DNA of 64,000 nucleotides from Caulobacter sp. FWC2 (GCF_002742625.1 NZ_PEBF01000001.1:3968001-4032000), one strand, 5' to 3'; shown: positions 17,500 through 26,022, numbered from the stretch's first letter. Notes: a model not told the origin generated them from the sequence alone. A program made the numbers and translations.

Positions 17500-18978
17500 T
17501 CAGGCGGCGGCCACGCCGTCCCGGATGAAGGCCCGGTCGGCCCAGACGCTATGGGTGCCGCTGGACAGCTTGTGCGGCAGGGCGATCCGGACGACTGGCC
17601 CCTCCTCGAAGCGCTTGCAGTCGATCAGGATGCACTCGGACGTCTGCTTGTTCTCGTCGATGATGAAGCTGACGAGATAGCCGTCGTCCTCGTCCACCGC
17701 CCCGATGCGCGGCACGAACGGCGACTCGCTGGCGTAGCGCCCCTCCGGCAGGTTGACGCTCCAGGACTCGCCGGTCTCCAGGTCGTGCTTGACGAAGCCC
17801 GTGAACAGGAACCAGCCGGGCTTGGCGGCGGTCGAATAGGCGTAGCGATACGGCTTGCCTGCATAGCGCTGGTTGAACATGCCGAACTCGAGGATCCGCT
17901 CGTCCAGATGCTTCTCGGTGGTCTCGCCGGTTTTCAGGTTGAAGCGCCAGCGGTGCAGCTTGGGCTTGAAAGACTGCTCGTCCAGGAACGCCATCAGGTG
18001 GCCCATGCCCTCGGGCGCGTCGGCCAGCGGCGGCGGGGTCGGATCTTCCTGGAAGTAGCCGTCCATGACGATCTCGTCGCCGTCCTCATAGGCGTTGAGG
18101 AAGTGCAGGATGTAGGTCGGCGCGGCCTCGAACCAGCGGATCTCGTCCGAGCGTCCGTGGCGCGGAATGATCCCGAACCGTGACGGCAGGTGCCGGTGGA
18201 ACCGCGTGGCGTGGATGTTGCGCTTCAGCAGTTCCGCGTCCCAGAAGACCGGCAGGTCGTTGAGGATCGAATAGTTGGTCGTGAAGACCATGTCGTGCGG
18301 CAGGCGCGGCCCGGGCAGGTCGATCGGCACGTAGTGGGTCGTCTTGCCGTGCCGGTCGACCACGCCGTAGTGCATGTACGGCGCGTGCTTGGAGTAGTTG
18401 AAGAACAATAGCTCGCCGGTGGCCTCGTCGATCTTCGGGTGGGCCGAGACGCCGTCCAGCGGTCCCCAGCTGGCCACGCCGCCCTGCTCCAGGGTTTCCG
18501 GATCCAGCCAATAGGCCTCGCCGCACTGGTAGAAGGTCGAGACGATCTTGCCGCCGTGCACGACGACGTCGGTGGACGAAGCGTCCTTCATGCCGCCATG
18601 GCAGCCGAAGCCCGGCCGCGTCGAGACGCCCGGACCATCCATGAGCCCGCCCCACAGCGAGCGGCCGGCTTCCTGCTCGGCCTGGAAGCCGCGGGTGCGA
18701 ACGAATCGGTTGCGGTACTCGGCGCGCCCTTCGCGCAGGCTGATCATATGGACCATGCCGTCGCCGTCGAACGGGTGATAGCGGCCCAGCGGGCGGTGGA
18801 CCGGGTTCTCGGTGTTGCGGATGTAGACGCCGTCGATGTCTGTCGGGATCGCGCCCTCCAGCACGGTCAGGTCGGTGGCGTTGACCTCCTCGTGCTGAGG
18901 CGTCCACGGCCCGGACATATAGGGGTGATTGCTTTGCCCAAGCGTCGTCAGAACGGGGGGCAGGCGCTCCAGCTTCAT
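17500..18978 (-). CDS. Carotenoid oxygenase family (RPE65/lignostilbene-type) dioxygenase
   Basis: 492 residues, usual size for non-heme iron dioxygenases that cleave a carbon-carbon double bond of carotenoids, apocarotenoids or stilbenes into two carbonyls. The four iron-ligand histidines are visible in SAHPKID, LPHDMVF, ILHFLNA and SGTHSVW. The family N-terminal block GxYIRNTxNP...HPFDGDGMVH is present. ATG 18978 follows GGGAGA; longer upstream readings lack family similarity. First gene of an operon with an SDR and a SnoaL-like protein, and divergent from an exported NTF2 protein. The bacterial context favours a stilbenoid, phenylpropanoid or terpenoid substrate over pigment synthesis. Confidence 0.88.
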   Translation of the reverse strand: MKLERLPPVLTTLGQSNHPYMSGPWTPQHEEVNATDLTVLEGAIPTDIDGVYIRNTENPVHRPLGRYHPFDGDGMVHMISLREGRAEYRNRFVRTRGFQAEQEAGRSLWGGLMDGPGVSTRPGFGCHGGMKDASSTDVVVHGGKIVSTFYQCGEAYWLDPETLEQGGVASWGPLDGVSAHPKIDEATGELLFFNYSKHAPYMHYGVVDRHGKTTHYVPIDLPGPRLPHDMVFTTNYSILNDLPVFWDAELLKRNIHATRFHRHLPSRFGIIPRHGRSDEIRWFEAAPTYILHFLNAYEDGDEIVMDGYFQEDPTPPPLADAPEGMGHLMAFLDEQSFKPKLHRWRFNLKTGETTEKHLDERILEFGMFNQRYAGKPYRYAYSTAAKPGWFLFTGFVKHDLETGESWSVNLPEGRYASESPFVPRIGAVDEDDGYLVSFIIDENKQTSECILIDCKRFEEGPVVRIALPHKLSSGTHSVWADRAFIRDGVAAA

Positions 18979-19044
18979 CGAGGGTCTCCCAGTGGCGAGG
19001 CGACGTGACCGCGCCTCTTGCCACGACCCTAGCACCATGGTCTT

Positions 19045-19058
19045 GTTATGCAAGTAAT
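19045..19058 (-). promoter_or_regulatory. CTTKCATAA regulon motif, site 7
   Basis: On the minus strand ATTACTTGCATAAC, nearly identical to site 1. It lies between divergent starts: 66 bases from the carotenoid-oxygenase ATG and 43 bases from the exported NTF2 ATG, so it could serve both. Confidence 0.5.
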
Positions 19059-19101
19059 GTCGTAGCGTCATCCGGCGCATAAAAAATCTCGGGAGGAAAT
19101 C

Positions 19102-19557
19102 ATGAAGATCGCAAGCGTGGTCGCGTCGCTGACGCTCGCCCTGGCGATTGCGTCCCCGGCCTTCGCGCAGGACACCGACGCCAGCCGCCTGGCGGTGGCG
19201 CGCGACATGATCGCGGCCTGGAAGCACGCCGACTGGCGCAAGGTCGCCGACCTGTTCGCCGAGGACGGCACGCTGAAGTCGATGATGGTCGCGCCGGTCA
19301 AGGGCCGCACCGCGATCTACGATCGCATCGCCGCCCTGGGCAAGGGCGCGCCGGGCGGCGTCACCCTGGACATCGCCCACATGGGGATCATCGACAATCT
19401 GGTGTTCATGGAGCGGACCGACCGCTTCGTCTACAACGGCCATCCCGGCGCGGTCCCGGTGGTCGGCGTGCTCGACATCAAGGACGGCAAGATTGTGGAG
19501 TGGCGCGAATATTACGACCGCGCCAGCCTGGAAAAGGCGCTGAAGGGCGAACCCTGA
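19102..19557 (+). CDS. Exported NTF2/SnoaL-fold protein with R-x-D pair
   Basis: 151 residues: Sec signal peptide (MKIASVVASLTLALAIASPA, cleavage after AFA, about residue 22) followed by an NTF2-like domain. FMERTDRF and VEWREYYDRAS retain the Arg-x-Asp and second Asp blocks of limonene-1,2-epoxide hydrolases. Closely similar to the cytoplasmic protein at 15816, so the two form a periplasmic/cytoplasmic pair. GGGAGGAAA precedes the ATG. Acts in the periplasm if the signal is functional; substrate unknown. Confidence 0.8.
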   Translation: MKIASVVASLTLALAIASPAFAQDTDASRLAVARDMIAAWKHADWRKVADLFAEDGTLKSMMVAPVKGRTAIYDRIAALGKGAPGGVTLDIAHMGIIDNLVFMERTDRFVYNGHPGAVPVVGVLDIKDGKIVEWREYYDRASLEKALKGEP

Positions 19558-19587
19558 AGCGCCCGCGGGCGCGGGACCTTCCCGCGC

Positions 19588-20796
19588 CTACCCTACCCGC
19601 TCGAGAACCATCGCCGCGCCGACCCCGACGCCGCCCGTCGCCACCACCAGGCCCGTCTCGGCGTCGAACTGGGCCATGTCGTCCAGCAGGGTCGTGGTCA
19701 GGATCGCCCCGGTCGCCCCCATCGGATGCCCCATCGCCAGGTGCCCGCCATTGGGGTTGAGGCGCTCCGTATCAACGCCGTAGTCGCGCTCGAACAGCAC
19801 CGGCACGGCAGCGAAGGCTTCCATATATTCGACGACCCCGACCTCGCCGAGCGCCATGCCCGCCCGTTCCAGCGCCTTGCCCATCGCCACCGGACCCGCC
19901 GTCAGCTGTAGGACGTGATCGGCGGCCGCCTCGCCCAGGGCGCGGATCCGGGCGACCGGCGTCAGGCCCAGCCGTCGCCCCGCCTCTTTCGAGCCCAGCA
20001 GCACCAGCGCCGCGCCGTCCGAGATCGGCGGGCAGTGGGCGATGGTGTGCAGATGCTCAACCTTCCCAAGCTCCGGGAAGCTCTCCAGCAGGATGTCGTC
20101 ATAGCCTTCCGCGCCCGTGACGGCGAACACCGGGCCGAAGCGCTCTAGGGACTTGCCGTCGCCGAAGTCGCGGATGTTCTCGTCGCGATCCAGGGCCACC
20201 GTCTGGTCCGCGTTGAGGATCGGCACGACCCGATTGGCATAGCGGCCCTCGCGCCAGGCGGAGGCGGCGCGCTGGTGGGACTTGAGCACGGCGGCGTCCA
20301 GCGCGGCCCGCGTCAGGCCCTCGCGCGTCGCCAGCATATCCGCCGCCAGCCCGACCGGCGCCCAGGCCATCCGCCTGGCCAGAGCCATGTCGGTATAGAA
20401 GTCGGCCTGGTCGGCCAGGAACGGCGTCTGGGACATCGACTCCGCGCCCCCCGCCAGGGCCAGATCGACCTCGCCGGCAGCGATGCGCCGCGCCGCGTCC
20501 GCGATCGCCGACAGGCCCGAGACGCAGAAATTGTTGATCGTCAGGCTCGACACCGCGTCAGGCAGGCCGGCCTGGATCCGCGACGCCAGCGCCAGATGGC
20601 CGCCCTGCACGCCGAACTGCGTCACGCACCCCAGGGTGAAATGCGCGGCCGCATGGACCGCCTCGCGACCGTTCCTGACCTCCAGCGCTCGCACGAGCTG
20701 CGCGATCAGCCCCGCCGGCGTCACCCCAGCCAGCGAACCATCCGGACGCCCCTTGCCGCGCGGCGTGCGCACCGCGTCGAAGATGTAGACGTTCAT
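19588..20796 (-). CDS. Thiolase (acetyl-CoA C-acyltransferase-like) lacking the second catalytic Cys
   Basis: 402-residue thiolase with the nucleophile in NNFCVSGLSA (about Cys91), AGGAESMS, and the histidine in NGGHLAMGHPMGATG. The C-terminal CxGGGxG block of classical thiolases, which supplies the general-base Cys, reads ATGGVGVG here, with Thr at the Cys position. Either catalysis is altered or the protein acts differently. Single gene, with an AT-rich near-palindrome 26 bases upstream of its ATG and a GC hairpin (19568-19588) over its stop. Confidence 0.83.
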   Translation of the reverse strand: MNVYIFDAVRTPRGKGRPDGSLAGVTPAGLIAQLVRALEVRNGREAVHAAAHFTLGCVTQFGVQGGHLALASRIQAGLPDAVSSLTINNFCVSGLSAIADAARRIAAGEVDLALAGGAESMSQTPFLADQADFYTDMALARRMAWAPVGLAADMLATREGLTRAALDAAVLKSHQRAASAWREGRYANRVVPILNADQTVALDRDENIRDFGDGKSLERFGPVFAVTGAEGYDDILLESFPELGKVEHLHTIAHCPPISDGAALVLLGSKEAGRRLGLTPVARIRALGEAAADHVLQLTAGPVAMGKALERAGMALGEVGVVEYMEAFAAVPVLFERDYGVDTERLNPNGGHLAMGHPMGATGAILTTTLLDDMAQFDAETGLVVATGGVGVGAAMVLERVG

Positions 20797-20821
20797 CCAG
20801 CCCTCCCCGGAAGTGAGTATT

Positions 20822-20842
20822 CGTTTAAAAGTCTTTTTAACG
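20822..20842. promoter_or_regulatory. AT-rich near-palindrome before the thiolase gene
   Basis: Arms CGTTTAAAA and TTTTTAACG around a 3-base centre, in an otherwise GC-rich stretch, 26 bases upstream of the thiolase ATG. Could be an operator or a promoter element. The CTTKCATAA motif is absent here, so this gene may be controlled separately. Confidence 0.35.
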
Positions 20843-20893
20843 AAGTGACCCAGATTCCGGAAGAAAGCAATCCTGCCGCGAGGGGACGTTGGC

Positions 20894-21778
20894 CTACCGC
20901 GCGCCGACCAGGCCGTTGGCGGCCAGGAACGCCAAGGCCTCGCGCTCGATCCTGTCCTGCTCCTCCTTGGGGAACTTGCCGTGCACGCCGCCCGGCACGG
21001 TGTGGAGGCGGTTCACAACGCCGGCCTTGTCCAGGTCGGCCTTCAGCGAGGTCGAGGCCTCGTAGGGCACGGTTGGGTCCGCATCGCCGTGGACGATGAA
21101 CACCGGTGGCTGGCTCTTGCGGACATAGGTCGCCGGCGACATCGTCGTCCACAGCGCCTCCGACCCCGCGCCGATCCACCGCGCGGTCGACGGACTCTTG
21201 AACGCACCCGGAAGGTCGGCGCGCAGGTGGAAGGGTCCGTAGAAATCTAGGATGGCCGGCACGGTGGGCTGGTCGCGGCAGGCCAGCAGATCGATGTCGT
21301 TGGCCTTGGGCAGCATCCCCGCCATCAAGGCCAGGTGGCCGCCGGCCGAGGTGCCGTAGGGCACGACCCGCCTGGCGTCGAAGCCGTAGGTCTTGGCGTT
21401 GGCCTTCACCCACGACAGGGCGCAGCGGACGTCCTGCACCGCCGCCGGCGCCGTTGCGACATCGCTCAGCCGATACTCGACCGTGACCACCGAGAAGCCC
21501 GCCGCCAGATAGGCGCGAAAGCCGCCCCAGCCCGCCGGCTTCTCGCCCTTCCACCACGCGCCGCCGTGGATATAGACCAGCACCGGACGCGGTCCCTTGA
21601 AGGCGGTGTTGCGATAGACATCGAGATGCAGGTCCTTGCCGCTGGCCTGCAGGTAGACGACGTCCTTGGTCGTCTCCGGCGCCGGGACCGCGACCGGCGG
21701 AGCCGGATCGATAGGGGCCTGGGCGGCGACGGGCGCCGCGCTCAGCAGGACGATGGCGGCAAGCGCTTTGGCGATCAT
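20894..21778 (-). CDS. Secreted alpha/beta-hydrolase (esterase/lipase, BD-FAE-like)
   Basis: 294 residues with a Sec signal peptide (to about residue 20, PVAAQ), oxyanion block YIHGGAWWKG (near 70), nucleophile elbow GTSAGG (Ser144), Asp in HGDADPTVP and His in GGVHGKFP. This matches hormone-sensitive-lipase/acetyl-feruloyl-esterase type carboxylesterases. Start chosen at ATG 21778 after GGAGAGG; an in-frame ATG at 21793 overlaps the upstream stop as TGATG and is possible. Last gene of the alginate operon, so removal of O-acetyl groups from alginate fragments is a plausible role (inference). Confidence 0.82.
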   Translation of the reverse strand: MIAKALAAIVLLSAAPVAAQAPIDPAPPVAVPAPETTKDVVYLQASGKDLHLDVYRNTAFKGPRPVLVYIHGGAWWKGEKPAGWGGFRAYLAAGFSVVTVEYRLSDVATAPAAVQDVRCALSWVKANAKTYGFDARRVVPYGTSAGGHLALMAGMLPKANDIDLLACRDQPTVPAILDFYGPFHLRADLPGAFKSPSTARWIGAGSEALWTTMSPATYVRKSQPPVFIVHGDADPTVPYEASTSLKADLDKAGVVNRLHTVPGGVHGKFPKEEQDRIEREALAFLAANGLVGAR

Positions 21779-21792
21779 CGAGGCCTCTCCCA

Positions 21793-22545
21793 TCAGCTCA
21801 TCAACAGGCCGCCATTGATATCCAGGCAGACCCCCGTCAGGAAGCTGGACTCGTCGCTGGCCAGATAGGCCACCGCATCGGCGATCTCGGGCGCGCGGCC
21901 CTCGCGGCGCAAGGGTGTGCCGGCCGCGACGCGGGCGCGGACCTCGTCCTTGGAGAAGGTATCGTGGAAGGTGGTGCCGATCATGCCGGGGCACAGGGCG
22001 TTCACGCGGATGCCGTTGGGACCCAGTTCCTTGGCCATGGCCTTGGTGAAGGTCATGATCGCGCCCTTGGCCGTGGCGTAGGCCGTGGCGCCGGGACCGC
22101 CGCCGTCCTTACCGGCTTGCGAGGACAGGTTCACGATCGCCGAGCCGGCGGCCATGTGCGGTACGGCCGCCTTGGTGGTCAGGAACACCGAGTTCAGGTT
22201 CAGGTGCATGACATGGTCGAAGAAGGCCTCGTCCATCTCGTCGAGCGTCTTGCGGGCGACCATGCCGCCGGCGACGTTGACGAGCGCGCCGATCGGGCCG
22301 CCGAAGGTCGACAGGGCTGCATCTACCAGGGCCTGCACGTCGCTGGCCGAGGTCATGTCGCCCTTCAGGATCAGCGCGCGGCCGCCGGCGGCCTCGATCT
22401 GCGCCAAGGTCGCCTTGGCGCCCTCCTCGCTGCCGAAATAGTTGATCGCGACATTGGCCCCTTCGGCCGCCAGCTTCAGCGACACGGCCTTGCCGATATC
22501 GCGCGCGCCGCCGGTGACGATGACGGTCTTGTTGGTGAGGCGCAT
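21793..22545 (-). CDS. SDR oxidoreductase, probable unsaturated-uronate (DEH) reductase
   Basis: 250-residue SDR: TGGARDIGK (about residues 11-19), VNVAGG in place of the usual NNAG, YATAKGA with catalytic Tyr-Lys, and LDINGGLLMS at the end. In alginate degraders such as Sphingomonas A1, an SDR reduces 4-deoxy-L-erythro-5-hexoseulose uronate to 2-keto-3-deoxygluconate. Its place in an operon with PL6, PL17 and a hexuronate-type transporter makes that the best assignment here, not proven by residues. Its ATG overlaps the transporter stop by one base (TGATG). Confidence 0.78.
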   Translation of the reverse strand: MRLTNKTVIVTGGARDIGKAVSLKLAAEGANVAINYFGSEEGAKATLAQIEAAGGRALILKGDMTSASDVQALVDAALSTFGGPIGALVNVAGGMVARKTLDEMDEAFFDHVMHLNLNSVFLTTKAAVPHMAAGSAIVNLSSQAGKDGGGPGATAYATAKGAIMTFTKAMAKELGPNGIRVNALCPGMIGTTFHDTFSKDEVRARVAAGTPLRREGRAPEIADAVAYLASDESSFLTGVCLDINGGLLMS

Positions 22546-23858
22546 CAGGAATTCACTCCGTTGGTCGTGCGGGCCGCGAGGGCGGGATCGACGAGGCGTT
22601 CGCCTCGGCCGCCCAAGAGCCAGATGGAAAGGATGGAAAGGGGAACCAGGCTGGCGCCCATGACGAAGACCGGGGCGTAGCTGACCTTGGTGGCCACCGG
22701 GACGATCCAGGTGGTGATCAGGACCCCGGCCACGGCGGCGGTGCCGCTGATCCCAGCCAGGGAACCGACCGACCGGCCGGGCAGGTAGTCGCTGGGCAGG
22801 GTCTGGATGTTGTTGATGGCGATCTGGAAGCCGAACAGGATCACGGCGATCAGCAGCACCGCGTGCAGCGGCGTGGACGCGCCGATGGTCAGCAGCAGGG
22901 CCGGCAGCATGAAGACGCCGCCCAGGGTCATCGCCCACATGCGGGCCTTGACGGGACGCCAGCCGCGGCCGATCAGCCAGCCGGAGATCCAGCCGCCGAA
23001 CAGGCTGCCCGCCGCCGCGCCCACATAGGGCACCCAGCCGAACAGGCCGATCTGCTTGATGTCGAAGCCGAAGCGCTCGGCCAGATAGATCGGCAGCCAC
23101 GAGACGAACAGCCACCAGACCGGATCGATGAAGAAGCGGGCCAGGATCAGACCCCAGGCCTCGCGGTGGCGCAGCAGGCCCAGCCACGTCGGCCGGTAGT
23201 CGACCTCGGTCTCGCCCGAGGTCGGGCGCTGGCCGGTCAGGATATGCTCGCGCTCCTCGTCCGACAGCCACGGATGATCTTCAGGCGCGGCTCGGCAGAT
23301 GATGGCCCACGGCACGACCCAGATCACGCCCAGCAACCCGATGACCAGGAAGGTCGCGCGCCAGCCAAAGCTCAGGAACAGCCAGGCGATCAGCGGCGCC
23401 GAGATGATCGCCCCGACCGAGGCGCCGGCGTTGAAAATGCCTTGGGCGAAGGCGCGCTCGCGCACCGGGAACCACTCGGCATTGGCCTTGGCCGCGCCGG
23501 GCCAGTTGCCGGCCTCGCTGACGCCGAGGGCCGCGCGCAGCACGCCCAGCGTCAGGATCGACCGCGCGACCGAGTGCAGGGCGATAGAGGCCGACCAGGC
23601 CAGGATCGACAGCATGAAGCCGACCCGCGTGCCCAGGGCGTCGAAGATCTTGCCGAAGATCGTCTGGCCGGCCGCGTAGGACAGCATGAAGCAGGTCAGG
23701 ATGAGCGCGTACTCTTCCTTGCCGACGCCCATGTCCTTGGAGATCTGCGGCCACATCACGGCCAGCGCGTTGCGGTCGATATAGTTGATCACCGTGGCCA
23801 GGCCGACCATGCCAACGATCAGCCAGCGAAGGCCCTTGAACGTCCCCGAGCGGCTCAT
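22545..23858 (-). CDS. MFS transporter, hexuronate (ACS/ExuT-like) family
   Basis: 437 residues with about 12 hydrophobic helices; YIDRNALAVMWPQISKDMG after helix 1 and the MFS loop motifs are typical of anion:cation symporters such as hexuronate transporters. It begins within the PL17 stop (ATGA overlap) and is coupled to the downstream SDR, so it should import the monomer or small oligomer released by the lyases across the inner membrane. A similar MFS gene accompanies the GH43 gene at 49.3 kb. Confidence 0.87.
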   Translation of the reverse strand: MSRSGTFKGLRWLIVGMVGLATVINYIDRNALAVMWPQISKDMGVGKEEYALILTCFMLSYAAGQTIFGKIFDALGTRVGFMLSILAWSASIALHSVARSILTLGVLRAALGVSEAGNWPGAAKANAEWFPVRERAFAQGIFNAGASVGAIISAPLIAWLFLSFGWRATFLVIGLLGVIWVVPWAIICRAAPEDHPWLSDEEREHILTGQRPTSGETEVDYRPTWLGLLRHREAWGLILARFFIDPVWWLFVSWLPIYLAERFGFDIKQIGLFGWVPYVGAAAGSLFGGWISGWLIGRGWRPVKARMWAMTLGGVFMLPALLLTIGASTPLHAVLLIAVILFGFQIAINNIQTLPSDYLPGRSVGSLAGISGTAAVAGVLITTWIVPVATKVSYAPVFVMGASLVPLSILSIWLLGGRGERLVDPALAARTTNGVNS

Positions 23859-26017
23859 TGTGCAGGCTCCGCCAGACCGGAGAACCCGCTCCAGGCGTAG
23901 GCGCCGGCGGAGGTCGTGACCCGGTGCTGCTTGGTGGGATCGGCATCCCAGGAGACCCCGATCGCCAGCGTCTTGCCGGAGTTGAGGCGGATGAGGACGA
24001 GGTCGGCGCCGTTCTCCGACACGCGCTCGACCGCCTTGACCGAGGCGATGGTGTCGCGGGCGTATTCCTCGGCGGCGCTATAGGCGCCGTGCGGCTCCAG
24101 AACCCCCGCCACCGTGAAGCTGTCGCGATCATCGCCGCGCAGGATGAAGGCCCGCTCGTTGCGGAGATTGTAGTTGGGGTCGTTGGCGCCCAGTTCGGTC
24201 AGGACCACCTGATCGACATCGCCGGACGCGAAGACGTAGTCGTAGAACCGGCCCCGGTCGAACCAGGAGACGCGCGCCCCGTCCTTCACCGGCGCGCGGC
24301 CGCGATCCCACAGGTGCTGATAGCCGTCGGCCTTGCCCAGCGGCTTCAGCTCGCTGATCCCGCCCTGGACCTTCAGGCCGGAGTCGACGATCTGGCCATC
24401 ATAGTGCAGCGGCAGGTCGAAGCGGTGCTTGCCCGCCCCCTCTGCGCGGACCAGATCCAGGACGATCGGGCGCCCGACCTCTTTCCGGTCGATCAGCGCC
24501 ATGGCGCGGCGGTAGCGCACGCCGGGCCAGGCTTCATCAATGCTGGCGGCAGTCATCTGGACGCCGTCCTTGGCCTCGAAGGCCAGCAGCGTCGGCCAGT
24601 GGGCCTCGCCGGTATCAGTGTCGCCGCCGAACTGGCTCTTCTCGTCGACCACCAGGGTGTTGTGGGCGACCGTCTGCTGCGCCCAGCTGTCGTTTTCGGG
24701 CAGGTAGCGGCCGCCGGCCTTGGCCTCGACGTTGAGGAACCGCGCCGAGCCGTAGTCAGTCACGACCTCCTGGCCGGCGTCGTAGAACATCCAGGACAGC
24801 TTGTCGAAATGGCCGTGCCCCATGCCCTGGGACGTCGCCTTGAAGACCAGCGCCTGGTCCTTGGGCTTGGGACCCGAGCGCAGCACGACCAGCGCGCCCT
24901 TGTCGCCCTTGGCCCCGTCGCGCAGCTTGATCGAGGCGAAGGGGAACGGCTTGGCCTCGCCGCGCGCGATGGCGGCGGCGACCTCGCGGCCCTCGGGGCT
25001 CAGCACCACCGAACCCTGCTGGATGGCGATCGACAGCAGGGCCGGATCCTTGGTCGCGGCATAGGTCACCGCGACGCCGTGGACTAGCTCGGGGGTGTCG
25101 ATCCCCTTGTCCTTGATGGCGTCGTTGATCGGGAACAGCAGACCGCCGTAGCTCTCCTGAAGAGTGGCGTAGACCGCCTTGCGCAGCACGCCGTCGCGAT
25201 AGTCGAGGATCTTGCGCGACGGGTCGTGGCGCTGGATCGACTGGGCCAGCAGCAGGAACGGCGACAGGGCGTAGCGCTGATAGTACGGGCCTTCGGCATA
25301 GTAGCCGTCGGGCGAGAACAGCTCCTGCAGCTGCTTGTAGAAACCCGACTTGCCCGAACCGTCCAGGCCGTAAAGGGCCTGCTTGACCAGACCCTCATCG
25401 CCGATCGCGTAGCCGGTCATTCCGACCGCCGCCAGCGCCCAGGTGCCGTGATTGTGGATGCTGTCGAAGGTCTTGGCCGAGCCGGTCGACAGGAACGCCG
25501 CCATCGGCCGGAACACGCCCGCCTCGATGGTCGCCCGGTCGGCGGCCGGGATGGCGTCCATCACCGCCTCATAGCCCTGGATGGAATTGACCAGCCATAC
25601 GCTGTCGTTCAGCACCTGCCAGAACAGCCTGCCCGCAACCTGGTTGGCGCGCTTGGGATGCAGCGGCAGGGACGGATAGAGCTTGGCGTAATCCAGCAGC
25701 ACCCGCCGCACCAGGTCGGCATAGGCCTTGTCGCCGGTCTGCCGGTACAGCATCCCCGCCTCGTAGATCAGGCGGTAGTTGTCCTTGTGCCGCTCGTGGG
25801 TGTAGCCGCCGCCGGCGTCGGCTGGGACCGGCACGTCGATGGTCTTGCGCAGTTGCGGATCCACGAAGGCCTTGCTCTTGGCCAGGGTGGCGGCGAACAG
25901 CGGCGGGACCTGAGCCGAAGCGACGGGCGTGGGCTTGGCCGGCGCGGCGGCCTGGGCCGCTCCAGCCAGGGCCAGGGCCGCGAGGCCAGCGAAGAGATGG
26001 ACGCGTAACTTGGACAT
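23855..26017 (-). CDS. Oligoalginate lyase, PL17 family (heparinase II/III-like)
   Basis: 720 residues: signal peptide (to about residue 23), alpha/alpha-toroid alginate-lyase domain with IHNHGTW (near 190) and DGYYAEGPYYQRYAL (near 240), then a heparinase II/III-like beta-sheet domain with GHGHFDKLSW (near 400) and HNTLVVDEKSQ (near 450). This two-domain plan and the HNHG and Tyr-rich blocks match exolytic PL17 lyases that release unsaturated monouronates from oligoalginate. It starts five bases after the PL6 stop. Likely periplasmic. Confidence 0.87.
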   Translation of the reverse strand: MSKLRVHLFAGLAALALAGAAQAAAPAKPTPVASAQVPPLFAATLAKSKAFVDPQLRKTIDVPVPADAGGGYTHERHKDNYRLIYEAGMLYRQTGDKAYADLVRRVLLDYAKLYPSLPLHPKRANQVAGRLFWQVLNDSVWLVNSIQGYEAVMDAIPAADRATIEAGVFRPMAAFLSTGSAKTFDSIHNHGTWALAAVGMTGYAIGDEGLVKQALYGLDGSGKSGFYKQLQELFSPDGYYAEGPYYQRYALSPFLLLAQSIQRHDPSRKILDYRDGVLRKAVYATLQESYGGLLFPINDAIKDKGIDTPELVHGVAVTYAATKDPALLSIAIQQGSVVLSPEGREVAAAIARGEAKPFPFASIKLRDGAKGDKGALVVLRSGPKPKDQALVFKATSQGMGHGHFDKLSWMFYDAGQEVVTDYGSARFLNVEAKAGGRYLPENDSWAQQTVAHNTLVVDEKSQFGGDTDTGEAHWPTLLAFEAKDGVQMTAASIDEAWPGVRYRRAMALIDRKEVGRPIVLDLVRAEGAGKHRFDLPLHYDGQIVDSGLKVQGGISELKPLGKADGYQHLWDRGRAPVKDGARVSWFDRGRFYDYVFASGDVDQVVLTELGANDPNYNLRNERAFILRGDDRDSFTVAGVLEPHGAYSAAEEYARDTIASVKAVERVSENGADLVLIRLNSGKTLAIGVSWDADPTKQHRVTTSAGAYAWSGFSGLAEPAQ

Positions 26018-26022
26018 CTGAC

